Shown here piece after piece: positions 27,577-36,545 of a stretch of DNA of 64,000 bases. Each line of letters opens with the position of its first letter. Within the stretch, counting starts at the first letter, position 1. Where the stretch lies: NCBI RefSeq assembly GCF_003970695.1, contig NZ_CP034570.1:1488001-1552000 (forward strand). Direction: 5' to 3'. Source of the DNA: Maribacter sp. MJ134 (lineage in GTDB: Bacteria; Bacteroidota; Bacteroidia; Flavobacteriales; Flavobacteriaceae). Both the position numbers and the translations under genes were made by a program. Under the pieces are notes generated by a model. It did no database searches, was not told where the DNA came from, and was given only the letters and a program-made list of their open reading frames with translations.

Positions 27577-28341
27577 GTGATTATTAATAAAAACCCGCTA
27601 ATCAGCATTATTAGTCCTTCATATAATTCTGCCCCGTATATAAAATTGACTATAAATTCTATTATTGCTCAAAGTTATCGAAATTGGGAACTCATTGTAG
27701 TGGATGATTATTCCAATGATGATACCGTTGAAATCTTAAAAGAATTATCAGGCATTGATACTCGTATAAAATATTTTCTGAATAAAAGAAATCAAGGAGC
27801 TGCTGTTAGCAGAAATAGAGGGCTTGAAGAATCTAATGGAAGGTTCATAGCATTTTTAGACAGTGATGACCTTTGGTATCCTACTAAATTAGAAGTACAA
27901 TTGTCTTTTATGATAAAAAATGATTGTCCCATTAGCTTCACCTCATATGAGCTAATTGATGAAAAAGGAAAATCCTTGAACAAAATTATTCCAGTTGTTA
28001 GAAGTATAAATTATACGGGGTATTTAAAAAATACTATTATTGGAATGTCGACCTCTATGATTGATACCAAGTTGGTGGGTAAAAAATTTAGATTCGTTAA
28101 TATTAGAACCCGTCAAGATACCTACTTATGGATAACACTACTTAAAACTGGAATTAAAGCTTACGGTATACCAGAAATACTAACAAAATATAGAGTTCGT
28201 TCTAATTCTATATCCGCTAATAAAATAAGTGCTGCTAAGAGAGTATGGCACTTATATTATAAGTTGGAAAAATTAGGTATTTTAAAATCATCCTATTATT
28301 TCACTTTTTATATCTATAATGCTTTAAAAAAAAGGATTTAA
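27577..28341 (+). CDS. GT2 family glycosyltransferase
   Basis: A 254-residue GT-A glycosyltransferase. Motifs are ISPSYNSAPYI at the N-terminus, VVDDYSNDDT (about 41-50), GAAVSRNRGLEES and FLDSDDLW (D95, D97, D98). The later CPISFTSYELIDE and RQDTYLW blocks are usual in WcaA/EpsJ-like members. The start is GTG, 23 bases after the previous stop; no ATG is available upstream in frame. The length is at the short end for GT2 and no membrane segment is seen. Substrate unknown. Confidence 0.88.
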   Translation: MIINKNPLISIISPSYNSAPYIKLTINSIIAQSYRNWELIVVDDYSNDDTVEILKELSGIDTRIKYFLNKRNQGAAVSRNRGLEESNGRFIAFLDSDDLWYPTKLEVQLSFMIKNDCPISFTSYELIDEKGKSLNKIIPVVRSINYTGYLKNTIIGMSTSMIDTKLVGKKFRFVNIRTRQDTYLWITLLKTGIKAYGIPEILTKYRVRSNSISANKISAAKRVWHLYYKLEKLGILKSSYYFTFYIYNALKKRI

Positions 28342-28342
28342 C

Positions 28343-28354
28343 AAGTTTAAACTT
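28343..28354. repeat. 12-base palindrome after the GT2 gene
   Basis: AAGTTTAAACTT is a perfect palindrome starting one base after the GT2 stop codon. It is AT-rich, so chance is not excluded, but it shares the intergenic space with a second, larger inverted repeat and a candidate promoter. Confidence 0.5.
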
Positions 28355-28402
28355 AAATTGTAGTAATTTTAAACCAGAAAAATTAAAATAATCGATAGAA
28401 GT

Positions 28403-28429
28403 AAGTAGTTAAACTAGTTTGTACTACTT
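28403..28429. repeat. Nested inverted repeat upstream of the aminotransferase gene
   Basis: The arms AAGTAGT (28403-28409) and ACTACTT (28423-28429) are exact reverse complements and enclose the perfect palindrome AAACTAGTTT (28411-28420). On the plus strand T-rich sequence follows, so it may be a weak terminator for the GT2 gene. It also sits just before the candidate promoter at 28434-28463 and could be a regulator site. Confidence 0.55.
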
Positions 28430-28433
28430 TTAG

Positions 28434-28463
28434 TTTAAAATAGCATAGGACAACTTATATTTG
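28434..28463 (+). promoter_or_regulatory. Candidate promoter of the aminotransferase/sugar-transferase pair
   Basis: TATATTTG at 28456-28463 matches the Bacteroidota -7 consensus TAnnTTTG exactly. TTTA at 28434-28437, 18 bases upstream, is one base off the -33 TTTG. Transcription would begin about 50 bases before the ATG at 28522. Confidence 0.35.
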
Positions 28464-28521
28464 CTTTATTTAATTTATTCTGGGCTATTAACAATGTGAC
28501 CAAATTTATAAAGTAGTACTC

Positions 28522-29747
28522 ATGATTCCATTCTCCCCCCATATATTAACGACGATGTTATAAAAGAAGTTGTAGACTCCTTAAAATCAGGATGGATAAC
28601 AACTGGCCCAAAAGTTAAGGAGCTAGAAAATGAAATCGGTCAGTTATTGCATCTAGAGAATATTCTTTGTGTAAATTCCTGGACCTCCGGGGCTATAATG
28701 ATATTACGTTGGTTAGGTCTGGAAAAAGGTGATGAGGTAATTATACCCTCTTACACTTATAGTGCCACCGCTCTTGCAGTTATTCATGCAGGAGGAACCC
28801 CAATTATGGTCGATGTTTGTGATAATTTCAATATAGATGTTAAAGCAATAGAAAAAGCTATTAGTCCGAGAACTAAAGCAATAATGTCCGTAGATTTTTC
28901 TGGCTATCCCTGTGACTATTCGGAAATACAGAAATTAGTAGTTGACGCTAAAATTCAAAAATTATTTAAACCCAATTCCAAAGTTCAAAAAAAACTAGGT
29001 AGAATTCTATTTATATCAGATGCAGCGCATTCATTAGGTGCTAGCTATAAAAACAAAGGAATCGGTCATTTTTGCGATATATCTATTTTCTCGTTACACG
29101 CCGTAAAAAATATAACTACAGCTGAAGGTGGTGCCATAGTAATTAATATGCCAGAACCTTTCAACAATACCAAATTATATAGTGAGTTGAGGTCAATGAC
29201 CTTAAACTGCCAAACAAAAGATGCATTTTCCAAATCACAGGGTGGTAATTGGAAATATGACATTACAGGTTTGGGAATGAAAATTAATATGGCAGATGTA
29301 AACGCTGCAATCGGATTGGCGCAAATAAGGGAGTATCCAACATTGTTAAAAAGACGAAAATCAATTTTTAAAGCTTACAATAATATATTTAAACAAACTG
29401 ACTGGGCTATTTTACCCCCAATGTCCGCAGAAGATAGAGAATCATCATTTCATCTTTATCCACTGCGTTTTAAAAATATTACAGAGGAACAAAGAGATCA
29501 AATTATTAAATGTATCAGTGAGCGTAAAATTGCAGTTAACGTACACTTTATTCCATTGCCATTATTAACATATTTCAAAGAACTTGGTTACGATATGAAT
29601 GAGCAACCAAAAGCTTATTCAAATTACAAAGCAGAGATTAGTTTACCTATATATCCTCAACTATCCGATATAGATGTTGAACTTATAATTAGAACTGTAA
29701 TTGAGTGTTACGAGCAAGTAATGGGTATTACTTCTAAAATAAATTGA
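28522..29747 (+). pseudogene. DegT/DnrJ/EryC1 aminotransferase with an apparent frameshift at a C6 run
   Basis: A PLP-dependent sugar aminotransferase, about 408 residues if repaired. ATG at 28522 begins MIPFSP, but at a run of six C (28535-28540) the conserved sequence moves to the next frame: PPYINDDVIKEVVDSLKSGW, then ITTGPKVKELENEI. One extra C would join them as MIPFSPPYINDDV, the exact usual N-terminus. The second frame has no ATG, GTG or TTG between its upstream stop (28509) and a TTG at 28647, and starting there would remove about 42 conserved residues. The body is intact: SDAAHSLGA and the catalytic lysine in SLHAVKNITTAEGG. It would transaminate a keto-sugar nucleotide, as PglE does. 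The next gene starts 3 bases after its stop. The break could be phase variation, a real mutation or a base-count error. Confidence 0.85.
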
Positions 29748-29750
29748 TAA

Positions 29751-30341
29751 ATGTTGAAACGTATTTTCGATATTTCATCGTCTATAATTGGGATTATCTT
29801 ACTTATTCCTTTTTTCATTATCATTTCAATCTTAATTAAATTAGATTCAAAAGAGCCCATATTTTATAGGCAAGTAAGAGTAGGGAAAAACAATAAAGAT
29901 TTCAAACTTTTCAAATTTAGAACCATGTCCTTGGGATCTGATAAAAAAAGTTTAATAACCATTGGCAATAATGACCCTAGGATTACAAAACCTGGTGTTT
30001 TTTTAAGAAAATACAAATTGGATGAACTGCCTCAAATTTTTAATGTTTTTATTGGAGATATGAGTTTTGTTGGGCCAAGACCTGAGGTTAGAAAATATGT
30101 TAAACTGTACACTACGAATCAACTGAGAGTCCTTTCTGTAAAACCAGGTATTACAGATTTAGCGTCGATTAAATATAGTAATGAAAATGAGCTATTAAAA
30201 AATCAAAAGAATCCTGAAAAGTATTATGTTGAGATTCTAATGCCAAAAAAATTAAAGCTTAATATTGATTATATAGAAAAGCGCAATCTATTTTTTGACA
30301 TAAAGTTGATTGTGCTGACTTTTAAAAAAATTTTATCTTAA
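29751..30341 (+). CDS. Second PglC-like initiating undecaprenyl-phosphate sugar phosphotransferase
   Basis: A 196-residue monotopic phosphoglycosyltransferase. It has one N-terminal hydrophobic segment (about 8-30), KFRTMS (about 59-64), YKLDELPQIFNVFIGDMSF (about 90-108), GPRPEVRKYV and PGITDLAS. The fold and length match the catalytic core found in PglC. It starts 3 bases after the aminotransferase gene, so the pair probably makes and loads one amino sugar onto undecaprenyl phosphate. It differs clearly from the enzyme at 9167-9787 (PGITDLAS instead of PGITGLAQVSGR), which suggests a different donor sugar. It is the last gene of the polysaccharide locus. Confidence 0.9.
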   Translation: MLKRIFDISSSIIGIILLIPFFIIISILIKLDSKEPIFYRQVRVGKNNKDFKLFKFRTMSLGSDKKSLITIGNNDPRITKPGVFLRKYKLDELPQIFNVFIGDMSFVGPRPEVRKYVKLYTTNQLRVLSVKPGITDLASIKYSNENELLKNQKNPEKYYVEILMPKKLKLNIDYIEKRNLFFDIKLIVLTFKKILS

Positions 30342-30612
30342 AAATAAATAAAACCATTAACTATACCTTATCCTCTGTAGAAGCTATTAACAGAATTACT
30401 CAATATATCAGCTAAACTAAAAATCAATGCCGCTTTCAAATATCATCTAATAATTTTTTAATTTCATTATAGTCAATTCAAAAGTCTCGCATAGAAAATA
30501 AAATGAATCATCCTTTTTAACATTGATTAACAAGATTCTTATCCATGAAATACCATGTTAATTAGATTCAAAAAATTCAAAATTTTTACCATAAATTAAG
30601 TTATATTCCTTG

Positions 30613-30620
30613 TACATTTG
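30613..30620 (+). promoter_or_regulatory. Candidate -7 element before the T9SS-secreted protein gene
   Basis: TACATTTG matches TAnnTTTG exactly and lies 19 bases before the ATG at 30640. No clear -33 TTTG is found at 17-23 bases. The 298 bases from 30342 to 30639 hold no other feature that I can see. If the element is real, the in-frame TTG at 30610 cannot be the start. Confidence 0.3.
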
Positions 30621-30639
30621 TTTTTCCATTACCCCCATA

Positions 30640-33600
30640 ATGAAGAACATCCGTAGCTGGCATAAGCATTCTATTTTTATTGCTTTCTTTTTGATAATAA
30701 ACTTAGTGCTAGCTCAAACTGACGTAGCTTACCAAGAAGCTTTTCCTAATATCTCATTTAATTTTCCCGTAGAAATGCAGGGTTCTGTAGATGGGTCCAA
30801 CAGAATTTTTGTTGTTGAACAACCCGGAATAATAAAGGTTTTTCCTAATGACAGGAATGTATCTTCAGGCCAAGTAGACACATATCTAGATATTTCTTCA
30901 ACGGTATCCTATAGCTCCGGACAGGAAATAGGACTTTTGGGGTTGGCGTTTCATCCAAATTACGCCTCTAACGGATTTGTCTTTGTTTATTATATAGATC
31001 GGCCAAGTAACTACAGAATTAATATTGCCCGCTATACAGTAAGCCAAACTAACCCAAATGTTTTAGATACCGCTACGGGAACAATTATAGCTCAATTCAC
31101 AAAAAACCAAGGAGATTCTAACCATAATGGTGGTAAAATTGCCTTTGGACCAGATGGATATCTCTATATATCAATTGGTGATGGTGGCGGTGGCGGTGAC
31201 CCCCAAGGCAACGGTCAAAATCTAAATACTGTTTTTGGTAGCTTATTGCGTATAGATATTGATTTGGACGGAAATAATCCCACAGAAACAAATCCAGAAT
31301 CGCCAAGCGGTAATTATGAAATTCCGAGTGATAATCCCAGAGTAGGACTCTCCGGACTGGACGAATTGTATGCATGGGGAATTAGGAATACGTGGAAATT
31401 CTCATTTGATTCCAGTGGTAATTTATGGGGTGCGGATGTGGGTCAAAACACTTACGAAGAAATTAATTTAATTACCAGAGGTGGCAACTATGGTTGGAAT
31501 CGTTTTGAAGCAAACGCCCAACCCAGTTATGGGTCTGGCACTACCTTAGCAAGTTCACCAGACGTTAAACCCATTTTATTCTACGATCACAGTGCAGGTG
31601 ATGTTTCTATAACCGGGGGGTACAAATACCGGGGTAGCCTAAGCAATTCCTCTCTACAGGATAGATATATCTATGGTGACTATGTATCAGGCAGAGTATG
31701 GGGTCTTTCTTATAACAGCTCCGCGGGAGCTACAAGTAATGATTTACTTTTTAAAACAAACGGCCAGTTTATTTCTTCCTTTGGAGAGGATGAAAATGGT
31801 GAACTATATTTTTTAGACTACGGAAGCAGTGTAAAAGTTTATAGAATTACGGGTGATAACTCCGACCCAGAACCTACAACCGTAGCAGTAAATGGTATCG
31901 GCTCCTGGTTAAATGCAGGAACAAATTCAGTAAACGGTGTTGTAGAAACCATAGCGAACGATGGTGCCGACACATTTTATGTCGGAGGACTATTCTCGCA
32001 AGCATCTGGACTCACCGTTTCCAACTTAGCAACATATAATAAAGCAACCGGATGGTCTACCTTCGGTTCTGGAACAAATGGCAAGGTTTCTTCGATTGCC
32101 ATTGCGGATAATGGTACAGTCTATGTTGGGGGAGAGTTTTCAATCATTGATGGTGTTTCAGTTTCAAATATAGCATTTTGGGATGGTAGCAATTGGAATT
32201 CCATGAACGGAGGCACGAACGGTCCGGTTTCTAAGATTAAAATAGACTCTAATAATACGGTTTATGTTGGTGGTGCTTTTGAAACGGCTGGCGGAATTAA
32301 CGTTAACAATATTGCCCGTTGGTCCAGTGGCAATTGGTCTGCCTTAAACGATGCTACGAATGGCGTAGCCGGTACCAATAACGAAATTAGATCTATAGCC
32401 TTTGATGAGAGCGATAACCTTTATATAGGTGGAAATTTTGATACTGCTGGTGGTAATAGTGCGCCCAGGTTGGCGATATGGAACGGAAGTAATTGGTCTA
32501 CGCTTGGTAATGGCACTAGTGGTTTTGTGCAAGGAATTCTAATTAGACCGGAATATATTTATGTCGGTGGCAATTTTAGTCTGGCAGGTTCGGAAACCGT
32601 TAATAGAATTGCACGTTGGAATAGAAACACAGCTGCTTGGGAATCCCTGAACAATGGACTAAGTGGAAGTGCAAACTCTCTAGCACATGACGGCACCTAT
32701 CTTTATGTGGGAGGAACCTTCGAAACCGCATCAGATATCACTAATGTAAACGAGATAATGAACAACATAGCCCGTTATAGCGATACAAATGGATGGGAAG
32801 CTCTTGGAAAAAACACAACCGTCGGTGTAGGAACCGCTATCAATGCACTCTGCTTTAGTACTGATGATTTATCCCTGTATGCAGGGGGTAACTTTACTTC
32901 GACAGGAGAAATTTCTGCCAAAAATGTAGGAATTTGGAATATTGACAAAGAATGCATCACTTCAAGTATAACTCCAGAATATGAAATAAATGGAAATCTT
33001 GCAAATGGTGAAAACCAAATAAATATTGCCGAAAACAGTTCTTTTTCCCTAGGCATAGTTCAGGATTTATACTTTCAGATAACACTACCTGATAATTCTA
33101 CGGTTAATGGAACTTATAGCATCTCTTCCACCAGTTCTAACAACAGTGGCACATATACGATTACCTCAACAGAAGGATGCATAGAAACTTTTATTCTGAA
33201 TGTGAAATTAAACCCAAATGTAGACGAAGACAATGATGGGATTATTAACTCAAATGACATATGCAGTAACACTCCCTCTGGCGAAGCTGTTGATGCCGAT
33301 GGTTGTTCAGAGTCTCAACTTGATACAGATGGTGACGGAGTAAATAACAGTAATGACAATTGTCCTAATACGCCTGTTGGAGCAATTGTGAGTTCTGATG
33401 GATGTGAAATAACCTCATTACCAGTAAATCAATTTTCAATAACGTCTAATGGAAATTCTTGTGTGACTACCACTAATGGAAGAATTAATGTGGTTTCCAA
33501 AAGCACTGGGCTTTATACGGCTCATTTAATAACAATAGATGAAAGTGATAGCTTCCAATTCACTGATTCCTTAGAAATTGAAGGATTAGTTGCAGGCGAA

Positions 33601-34137
33601 TATACCCTTTGTATTACCGCCCAAGATTATTCGGATTACGAAAATTGTTCTAAGATTGTTATTACGGCACCACAGGCATTAGAAGTAGATTCCGTATTGG
33701 ATAACGAACTTGAACTGAACAGCGTAACACTTAAAATGTCAGGTGGTTCTAAATATTCCATTTCCCTTAACGGTCGCATGACTGAAACCGAAGCGGATGA
33801 GATCACCCTAATTTTGGATGAAGACGTGAACACAATTAAAGTAAGTACTGGATTAACCTGCCAAGGGATTTATGAAGAGACTATAGTTCTGAAAAATACC
33901 GTAATACTGTATCCAAATCCAGCTACGGACTTTGTAGCTATAGACCTCAGTCATATTAACTTGGAGACCGTGCGCATTAGCCTCTATTCCGAATCTGGCG
34001 TACAATTGTCATCCGATCAGTTCGTTACCACGGAAGGTACGGCAACTTTGAACACGTCTAGCCTAGCCAAGGGAATCTATTTTATCAGGGTAAAAAATGA
34101 GGAAATGGATAAAGCACTTAAACTTATTAAATTATGA
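30640..34137 (+). CDS. Secreted quinoprotein sugar dehydrogenase-like protein with T9SS sorting domain
   Basis: A 1165-residue multidomain protein. A signal peptide (about 1-24, ending LVLAQ) is followed by a PQQ-dependent glucose/sorbosone dehydrogenase-like propeller (about 34-405), with the family segment SNHNGGKIAFGPDGYLYIS near residue 160. Residues about 415-770 carry around seven repeats of the form VYVGGxF..AGG..NIARW, likely a second propeller. Calcium-binding thrombospondin type 3 motifs (DEDNDGIINSNDIC, DTDGDGVNNSNDNC) lie near 860-923. The end (about 1088-1165) is a type A T9SS sorting domain with LYPNPATDF and GIYFIRV. So the protein should cross the outer membrane by type IX secretion and stay on the surface or be released. 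I chose the ATG at 30640 over a TTG at 30610 because of the signal peptide. PQQ use is not proven. Confidence 0.85.
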   Translation: MKNIRSWHKHSIFIAFFLIINLVLAQTDVAYQEAFPNISFNFPVEMQGSVDGSNRIFVVEQPGIIKVFPNDRNVSSGQVDTYLDISSTVSYSSGQEIGLLGLAFHPNYASNGFVFVYYIDRPSNYRINIARYTVSQTNPNVLDTATGTIIAQFTKNQGDSNHNGGKIAFGPDGYLYISIGDGGGGGDPQGNGQNLNTVFGSLLRIDIDLDGNNPTETNPESPSGNYEIPSDNPRVGLSGLDELYAWGIRNTWKFSFDSSGNLWGADVGQNTYEEINLITRGGNYGWNRFEANAQPSYGSGTTLASSPDVKPILFYDHSAGDVSITGGYKYRGSLSNSSLQDRYIYGDYVSGRVWGLSYNSSAGATSNDLLFKTNGQFISSFGEDENGELYFLDYGSSVKVYRITGDNSDPEPTTVAVNGIGSWLNAGTNSVNGVVETIANDGADTFYVGGLFSQASGLTVSNLATYNKATGWSTFGSGTNGKVSSIAIADNGTVYVGGEFSIIDGVSVSNIAFWDGSNWNSMNGGTNGPVSKIKIDSNNTVYVGGAFETAGGINVNNIARWSSGNWSALNDATNGVAGTNNEIRSIAFDESDNLYIGGNFDTAGGNSAPRLAIWNGSNWSTLGNGTSGFVQGILIRPEYIYVGGNFSLAGSETVNRIARWNRNTAAWESLNNGLSGSANSLAHDGTYLYVGGTFETASDITNVNEIMNNIARYSDTNGWEALGKNTTVGVGTAINALCFSTDDLSLYAGGNFTSTGEISAKNVGIWNIDKECITSSITPEYEINGNLANGENQINIAENSSFSLGIVQDLYFQITLPDNSTVNGTYSISSTSSNNSGTYTITSTEGCIETFILNVKLNPNVDEDNDGIINSNDICSNTPSGEAVDADGCSESQLDTDGDGVNNSNDNCPNTPVGAIVSSDGCEITSLPVNQFSITSNGNSCVTTTNGRINVVSKSTGLYTAHLITIDESDSFQFTDSLEIEGLVAGEYTLCITAQDYSDYENCSKIVITAPQALEVDSVLDNELELNSVTLKMSGGSKYSISLNGRMTETEADEITLILDEDVNTIKVSTGLTCQGIYEETIVLKNTVILYPNPATDFVAIDLSHINLETVRISLYSESGVQLSSDQFVTTEGTATLNTSSLAKGIYFIRVKNEEMDKALKLIKL

Positions 34138-34811
34138 GAAGAGTTTGGGTTTTAGTGATACTGGTTTTAACTGCTGCCTGCGGTGTTGATCAAGATTTAG
34201 TTGATGCACTTATAGGAATTGAAGACGTGGAATTAATATTTCCCGAAAATGTTTCCGAATGCACGGAAGGTACCATAATCTCAGAAAGCCTAAGTGAAGT
34301 TGTCTTCCGATGGTTAGCTAATGAGGAGGATGTTACCTATCAAGTAAATCTCACCAATCTAATTTCAAATTCAACGGAGCTATATCATAGTAACAATACC
34401 GAACTACCCATTATTTTAGAGCGAGGTATCCCCTACTCTTGGTTCGTTGCTGATTCGTTATCGGGTAATCCAAGAAGTGAGGTCTGGACCTTTTACAATG
34501 CAGGTCCCGGAGTGGAATCCTTTATTCCTTTCCCCGCTGAGGCCATCGCACCGGCACAAGAAGCTATTATAGAAACAGTATCTTCAGTAAACTTAATTTG
34601 GCTTGCTAATGATTTAGATGATGATATCGCCGAATATGATGTTTACTTTGGTCAAAATGAAAATCCTAGTTTACTACAACAATCCGTAACCACAAGTTTT
34701 TTTAATGATATCCCCGTTATATCAGGTAACACCTACTATTGGAAAGTTATTACAAGGGATTTTATAGGTAATGAATCAAATTCTGAGATATTCCGTTTTC
34801 AGGTCGAATAA
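34134..34811 (+). CDS. Lipoprotein with two fibronectin-III-like domains
   Basis: A 225-residue predicted lipoprotein. The lipobox LTAAC puts the lipidated cysteine at residue 16. Two beta-rich repeats follow, both with the pattern of hydrophobic strands around VFRWLANEEDVTYQV and NLIWLANDLDDDIAEYDVYF, and ending in YSWFVADS and YYWKVITRD; this resembles fibronectin type III. The ATG overlaps the stop codon of the T9SS-secreted gene (ATGA), so the two are translationally coupled and may work together at the cell surface. No enzymatic motif is visible. Confidence 0.7.
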   Translation: MRRVWVLVILVLTAACGVDQDLVDALIGIEDVELIFPENVSECTEGTIISESLSEVVFRWLANEEDVTYQVNLTNLISNSTELYHSNNTELPIILERGIPYSWFVADSLSGNPRSEVWTFYNAGPGVESFIPFPAEAIAPAQEAIIETVSSVNLIWLANDLDDDIAEYDVYFGQNENPSLLQQSVTTSFFNDIPVISGNTYYWKVITRDFIGNESNSEIFRFQVE

Positions 34812-34815
34812 GCTT

Positions 34816-35997
34816 CTAGTAGTTCAAAATTATAAATTCTGACCTTCTATTGATGCGGTGTTTTTCTTCGGGACAATACGTATCATCATCGCATTCGTTT
34901 AACAGTTTACGCTCCCCGTAAGCTTCGGCAACCAATCTTTCAGGGGTAATTCCAGAAGCAATTAGGTATTCCTTGGTTTTATCTACACGCCTTTGTGACA
35001 ACCAATCGTTGTAATTTGAGCTTCCTCGGGAATCCGTATGTGATGTGATTTTTAATTTTAAAGTTGGGATTTCGTCAAAAATTTTGACGAGAGAATCAAG
35101 TACATTTTTCGACGTTTTATTTAAGAACGAGGAGTTCAGGTCAAAATACACATATCCTAGATCATTAATGCGATCTGTAAGGCCTTGTCGTCTCTTATTC
35201 TCCGCATCCTGTTTCGCTTTTTCTGCTGCTGCCAGTGCTGCACGTTCTTTTTCTTTTTGTAATCTTTCTGCCAATAACAACTCTTCTTTTATGCGATTAA
35301 CTTCGTTAATAGAGTCTTGTTGTCGTTGTTTTTCTTTTTCGATAGCAGCGAGTAATTCTAACTTCTCCTCCCCTCTTTTTGATAATCCTTTCTCTATACC
35401 AAACTGATAAACAACTCCAGCAGCATGCTGAAGGTGGTTGGTAACGTTAGCCTCGTTACCCATAGACCATTTACCTGTTGAATTAAAATCTAGACCCCAT
35501 TTATCAGAAAACCATGTCCTAAAACCAACAACGGCATTATATGTGCCTCTAGACTGGTCATTTGCATCAGTATATCCCAATCCTATGCCAACATAAGGGT
35601 CAAACCAACCCGTTTGACCAATAATCTTGTTTAAATCGTAAGTCAACCTAGCATCTAAACCTAAATAGACCCTGTCCTCGGTATTAACCAAACCATCTAT
35701 TATTTTTCCTTCCTTATACTTGTTATAAGATCCAATAGCTTCTATCCCTAAGCCATTTTTAAAGTATCGTCCAATACTTATCCGAGAAGGATAAGGCAAA
35801 AGGTTCCATTCATCGGAAACATTGAATAGACCGTCAAAAACGTTTCCAGAATCATCAACTGCATTATATCCAAGACCAATAATCCAAGAGCTTTGAACAA
35901 TGCTGTCTTTAGGAGTTATTTGCAGGTTTTCTTGACTTGTGGCAAAGTTTATGACACCAACAGTCAGTATTAGTAGGAGAAGTGAGGAAGTCTTCAT
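34816..35997 (-). CDS. OmpA family outer-membrane protein
   Basis: A 393-residue protein with a signal peptide (about 1-21), an N-terminal beta-barrel-like region (about 30-195) with repeated aromatic-Gly strands, a charged coiled coil rich in Glu, Lys and Ala (about 202-270), and a C-terminal OmpA peptidoglycan-binding domain (about 275-393). That domain contains ITSHTDSRGSSNYNDWLSQR, with the Asp and Arg that bind diaminopimelate, and RRSEFII at the end. It should link outer membrane and cell wall. Its stop lies 4 bases from the stop of the convergent lipoprotein gene. Confidence 0.92.
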   Translation of the reverse strand: MKTSSLLLLILTVGVINFATSQENLQITPKDSIVQSSWIIGLGYNAVDDSGNVFDGLFNVSDEWNLLPYPSRISIGRYFKNGLGIEAIGSYNKYKEGKIIDGLVNTEDRVYLGLDARLTYDLNKIIGQTGWFDPYVGIGLGYTDANDQSRGTYNAVVGFRTWFSDKWGLDFNSTGKWSMGNEANVTNHLQHAAGVVYQFGIEKGLSKRGEEKLELLAAIEKEKQRQQDSINEVNRIKEELLLAERLQKEKERAALAAAEKAKQDAENKRRQGLTDRINDLGYVYFDLNSSFLNKTSKNVLDSLVKIFDEIPTLKLKITSHTDSRGSSNYNDWLSQRRVDKTKEYLIASGITPERLVAEAYGERKLLNECDDDTYCPEEKHRINRRSEFIILNY

Positions 35998-36119
35998 ATT
36001 CTAAATTTGGGTTTAAAATGTAAAATTACTTCTATCAAATGAATGTGGCAAAATAATAACTGTGTAACGTAAGAATATTCGTTAGATAGATAAAGACAGC
36101 TAATTCATCGTTGTCCTAC

Positions 36120-36545
36120 CTATTCTAAAACTATTTTTTTGTTTCTAATTGGAAGTTTATAGATACTGAAGGGACTAACCACAGCTTTGCTTGCAGTCTT
36201 TTTTCTAGTTCGTTTCTTTTCAAATATGAGCTCTTTATCTGTTTCTTTCTTCAAAGCCAATGTTGGAGTCTGGGAATAAGCTTCACCTGCACACCAAACA
36301 ATGAGGAAGTCCTTCGTAAAATCTACAACCGGAACCGGAAGTCCAGGTTTTCGTGTTCTATTGATTTTGGCAAAAAAAGAGCTCAATTCTTTTTGATTTT
36401 TTACGGTCAACAATTCCTCAGCTTCTGCTCCGCTATAGTTGTCCTGAACAATTAGTTCCATCTCTAACGGGTTTGAAATAGTTTGTGACTTACAGGAAAA
36501 TAGCATTATAGAGGTCAATAACAAGAGAAGTATAGGCCTAGACAT
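36120..36545 (-). CDS. Small lipoprotein of unknown function
   Basis: A 141-residue protein with a lipoprotein signal (lipobox LFSC, Cys at about residue 18). The mature part has one small alpha/beta domain with DFTKDFLIVWCAGEAYSQTP and a basic segment near KKRTRKKTASK. I do not recognise a family; the pattern recalls small secreted protease-complex-inhibitor-like domains found in Bacteroidota, but that is weak. Its start overlaps the end of bshA by 8 bases, so they are probably co-transcribed. Confidence 0.65.
   Translation of the reverse strand: MSRPILLLLLTSIMLFSCKSQTISNPLEMELIVQDNYSGAEAEELLTVKNQKELSSFFAKINRTRKPGLPVPVVDFTKDFLIVWCAGEAYSQTPTLALKKETDKELIFEKKRTRKKTASKAVVSPFSIYKLPIRNKKIVLE

Noticed and set aside
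30610-30639. TTG start that would lengthen the T9SS-secreted protein by ten residues
   Set aside because: The added residues spoil the signal peptide, and the TTG lies beside the TACATTTG promoter-like element; ATG at 30640 is the better start.
31615-31620. G6 run in the T9SS-secreted gene as a switch
   Set aside because: The frame is intact on both sides and the run is short; no sign of variation.
35045-35407. Plus-strand open frame rich in Ser, Ala and Phe
   Set aside because: It is the complement of the coiled coil of the OmpA gene; composition and lack of start context mark it as a shadow.
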